Source: Pseudomonas nitroreducens (GTDB lineage Bacteria; Pseudomonadota; Gammaproteobacteria; Pseudomonadales; Pseudomonadaceae). Taken from it: 64,000 nt of DNA. The stretch is from NCBI RefSeq assembly GCF_014204515.1, contig NZ_JACHLI010000020.1, positions 1 through 64,000 of the forward strand, in the 5' to 3' direction. Shown here piece after piece: positions 63,032-64,000 of the stretch (position 1 is its first letter; every line of letters starts with the position of its first letter). The notes below the pieces were generated by a model, which saw only the letters and a program-made list of their open reading frames with translations, was not told the origin of the DNA and ran no database searches. A program made the position numbers and the translations under genes.

Positions 63032-63940
63032 ATGCGCACGCTGATCAAAGCCCTGGCCCTGGCTTCCACCACCCTCCTCGGCGCACCGCTCGCCGTGACC
63101 GCCACCGAGGCACCCAAGGCCGAAAGCCCGGCCTTCGTGGTGCACAAGCTGACGGACTTCCTCTACGCCATCGGCGAGCCGAACTACTACCAGAAGAACT
63201 ACTCGTACCTGCTGGTGGGCGCGGACCAGGCGCTGATGTTCGACTCGGGCGCCAACCAGAAGGAAGACATCACCCAGGTTGCCCGGAAGATCACTGACAA
63301 GCCGCTCTCGGTATTGCCCTCGCACCTGCACTTCGACCACTTGGGCGGGCTGCACAATTTCCACAGCGTCTACCTGGTGGATACGCCGTTCACCGCGAAA
63401 TTCCGCCGCGACGATGGCCTGTATCACGTGCCCGAACCCGTCTACCTGGGCAATATCGACCACATGACCCTGGCGCCCTTCAAGGTGGCGCGGCTGGTGA
63501 AGCCCGACGAGGTGATCGACCTGGGTGGCCTCAAGCTGCGCCTGCTGAGCATGCCCGGCCATACGCCGGATGAGGTGGCGCTGTTCGATGAGGCGCACAA
63601 CATCCTGCTCTCCGGCGACCACCTCTACCCGTCCTGGCTGCTGGCGGGGAACCTGAAGGACTACGTCGCCTCGCTGGACGCCACCCTGAAGGTGATCAAC
63701 CCGCAGACCACCCTTTACGGCGCCCACGCCGACGAAGACCCGAGCAAGGTGCCGGCGATGACCTACGCCGATGTGGTGGCGGTCCGCGACAAGATGCAGC
63801 AGATCCAGGCCGGCCGCGCCAAGGGCGAAGCCTTCAGCGACCCGGAGCTGATCAGGAGTTCGGAGCTGTACAAGGTGGAGAAGGACATCAGCATCCTCAC
63901 CGACATCCAGTTCACCGATGGGCGCGGTTACGGCTACTGA
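63032..63940 (+). CDS. Periplasmic metallo-beta-lactamase-fold hydrolase
   Basis: A 302-residue exported protein (signal peptide ALALASTTLLGAPLAVTA). The MBL metal motif SHLHFDHLGG (about residues 101-110) is followed by His in MPGHTPD, Asp in LSGDHLYP and His in YGAHADED, so both zinc sites look complete. The ribosome-binding site AGAGG is somewhat distant. Nothing around it shows a pathway; it resembles the general periplasmic MBL hydrolases of Pseudomonas rather than true beta-lactamases. The 278-bp upstream region shows no other gene. Confidence 0.88.
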   Translation: MRTLIKALALASTTLLGAPLAVTATEAPKAESPAFVVHKLTDFLYAIGEPNYYQKNYSYLLVGADQALMFDSGANQKEDITQVARKITDKPLSVLPSHLHFDHLGGLHNFHSVYLVDTPFTAKFRRDDGLYHVPEPVYLGNIDHMTLAPFKVARLVKPDEVIDLGGLKLRLLSMPGHTPDEVALFDEAHNILLSGDHLYPSWLLAGNLKDYVASLDATLKVINPQTTLYGAHADEDPSKVPAMTYADVVAVRDKMQQIQAGRAKGEAFSDPELIRSSELYKVEKDISILTDIQFTDGRGYGY

Positions 63941-63965
63941 GACTTGCGCTCAGCGCGCTCTTCGT

Positions 63966-63988
63966 GGGAGCGAGCTTGCTCGCGAACC
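63966..63988. repeat. REP-type palindrome
   Basis: A single GAGCGAGCTTGCTCGC-type copy with the usual GTGGGAGC start, just after the hydrolase gene. Confidence 0.85.
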
Positions 63989-64000
63989 CGAGTCAGCCTG

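Overview
The window looks like a chromosomal segment of a Pseudomonas species. Coding DNA is GC-rich with strong G/C preference at third positions. Intergenic regions are full of Pseudomonas-type REP palindromes. The gene repertoire (AraC, LysR and TetR regulators, a TlpQ-type chemoreceptor, a giant Bap-type adhesin, quinohemoprotein amine dehydrogenase, sigma-54 promoters) is typical of the genus. From memory, the 3.7-16.8 kb cluster matches P. aeruginosa PA2550-PA2557, which suggests a relative of the P. aeruginosa / P. citronellolis / P. nitroreducens group. No rRNA, tRNA, CRISPR, prophage or intact insertion sequence was recognised, so this reads as ordinary accessory-rich chromosome.

Left part (0-20 kb): a small membrane protein; a PstS-like/OmpA fusion; a TerC/Alx-type transporter whose ribosome-binding site can be sequestered by its own leader; then an acyl-CoA catabolism cluster. 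That cluster has two acyl-CoA dehydrogenases, a thiolase, an HSD10-type dehydrogenase and two acyl-CoA ligases, with LysR and AraC regulators and a perfect 16-bp palindrome in front of the second ligase. A large dCache chemoreceptor sits inside the cluster. PbpG, a PaaI-type thioesterase and an OmpA-family protein follow.

Middle (20-30 kb): one 9.6-kb gene for a 3,211-residue type-I-secreted adhesin. About 21 Ig-like domains are visible, and 15 of them form three copies of a five-domain super-repeat. No secretion genes accompany it.

Amine-oxidation region (32-43.5 kb): peaD-qhpC-peaB-peaA encode quinohemoprotein amine dehydrogenase (beta, gamma, radical-SAM maturase, alpha). Nearby are a CcmF/NrfE-type haem lyase, an MHS-family transporter and an aldehyde dehydrogenase. 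Three 19-bp CTGT...ACAG palindromes lie upstream of peaA, in the haem-lyase/transporter divergent region and upstream of the aldehyde dehydrogenase. Two of them precede sigma-54 -24/-12 elements at enhancer-like distance. I infer an unlinked sigma-54 activator that co-regulates amine uptake, oxidation to aldehyde and oxidation to acid. The other known maturation genes (protease, FAD hydroxylase, ABC exporter) are not in the window.

Right part (43.5-64 kb): small regulator-target pairs. These are a MarR/transporter pair with twin operators, an amino-acid permease with a GATase-AraC regulator, an AraC/O-methyltransferase pair divided by a strong Fur-box-like site, an amidase, and a lipoprotein followed by three hairpins with identical G6 loops. 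Next come GNAT/LysR, Rid/LysR and O-methyltransferase/TetR pairs, a B3/4-domain protein with a 30-residue upstream ORF, an autotransporter and a periplasmic metallo-beta-lactamase-fold hydrolase. Start codons were chosen by Shine-Dalgarno match and family N-termini. All homology statements are by recognition only; no searches were run.
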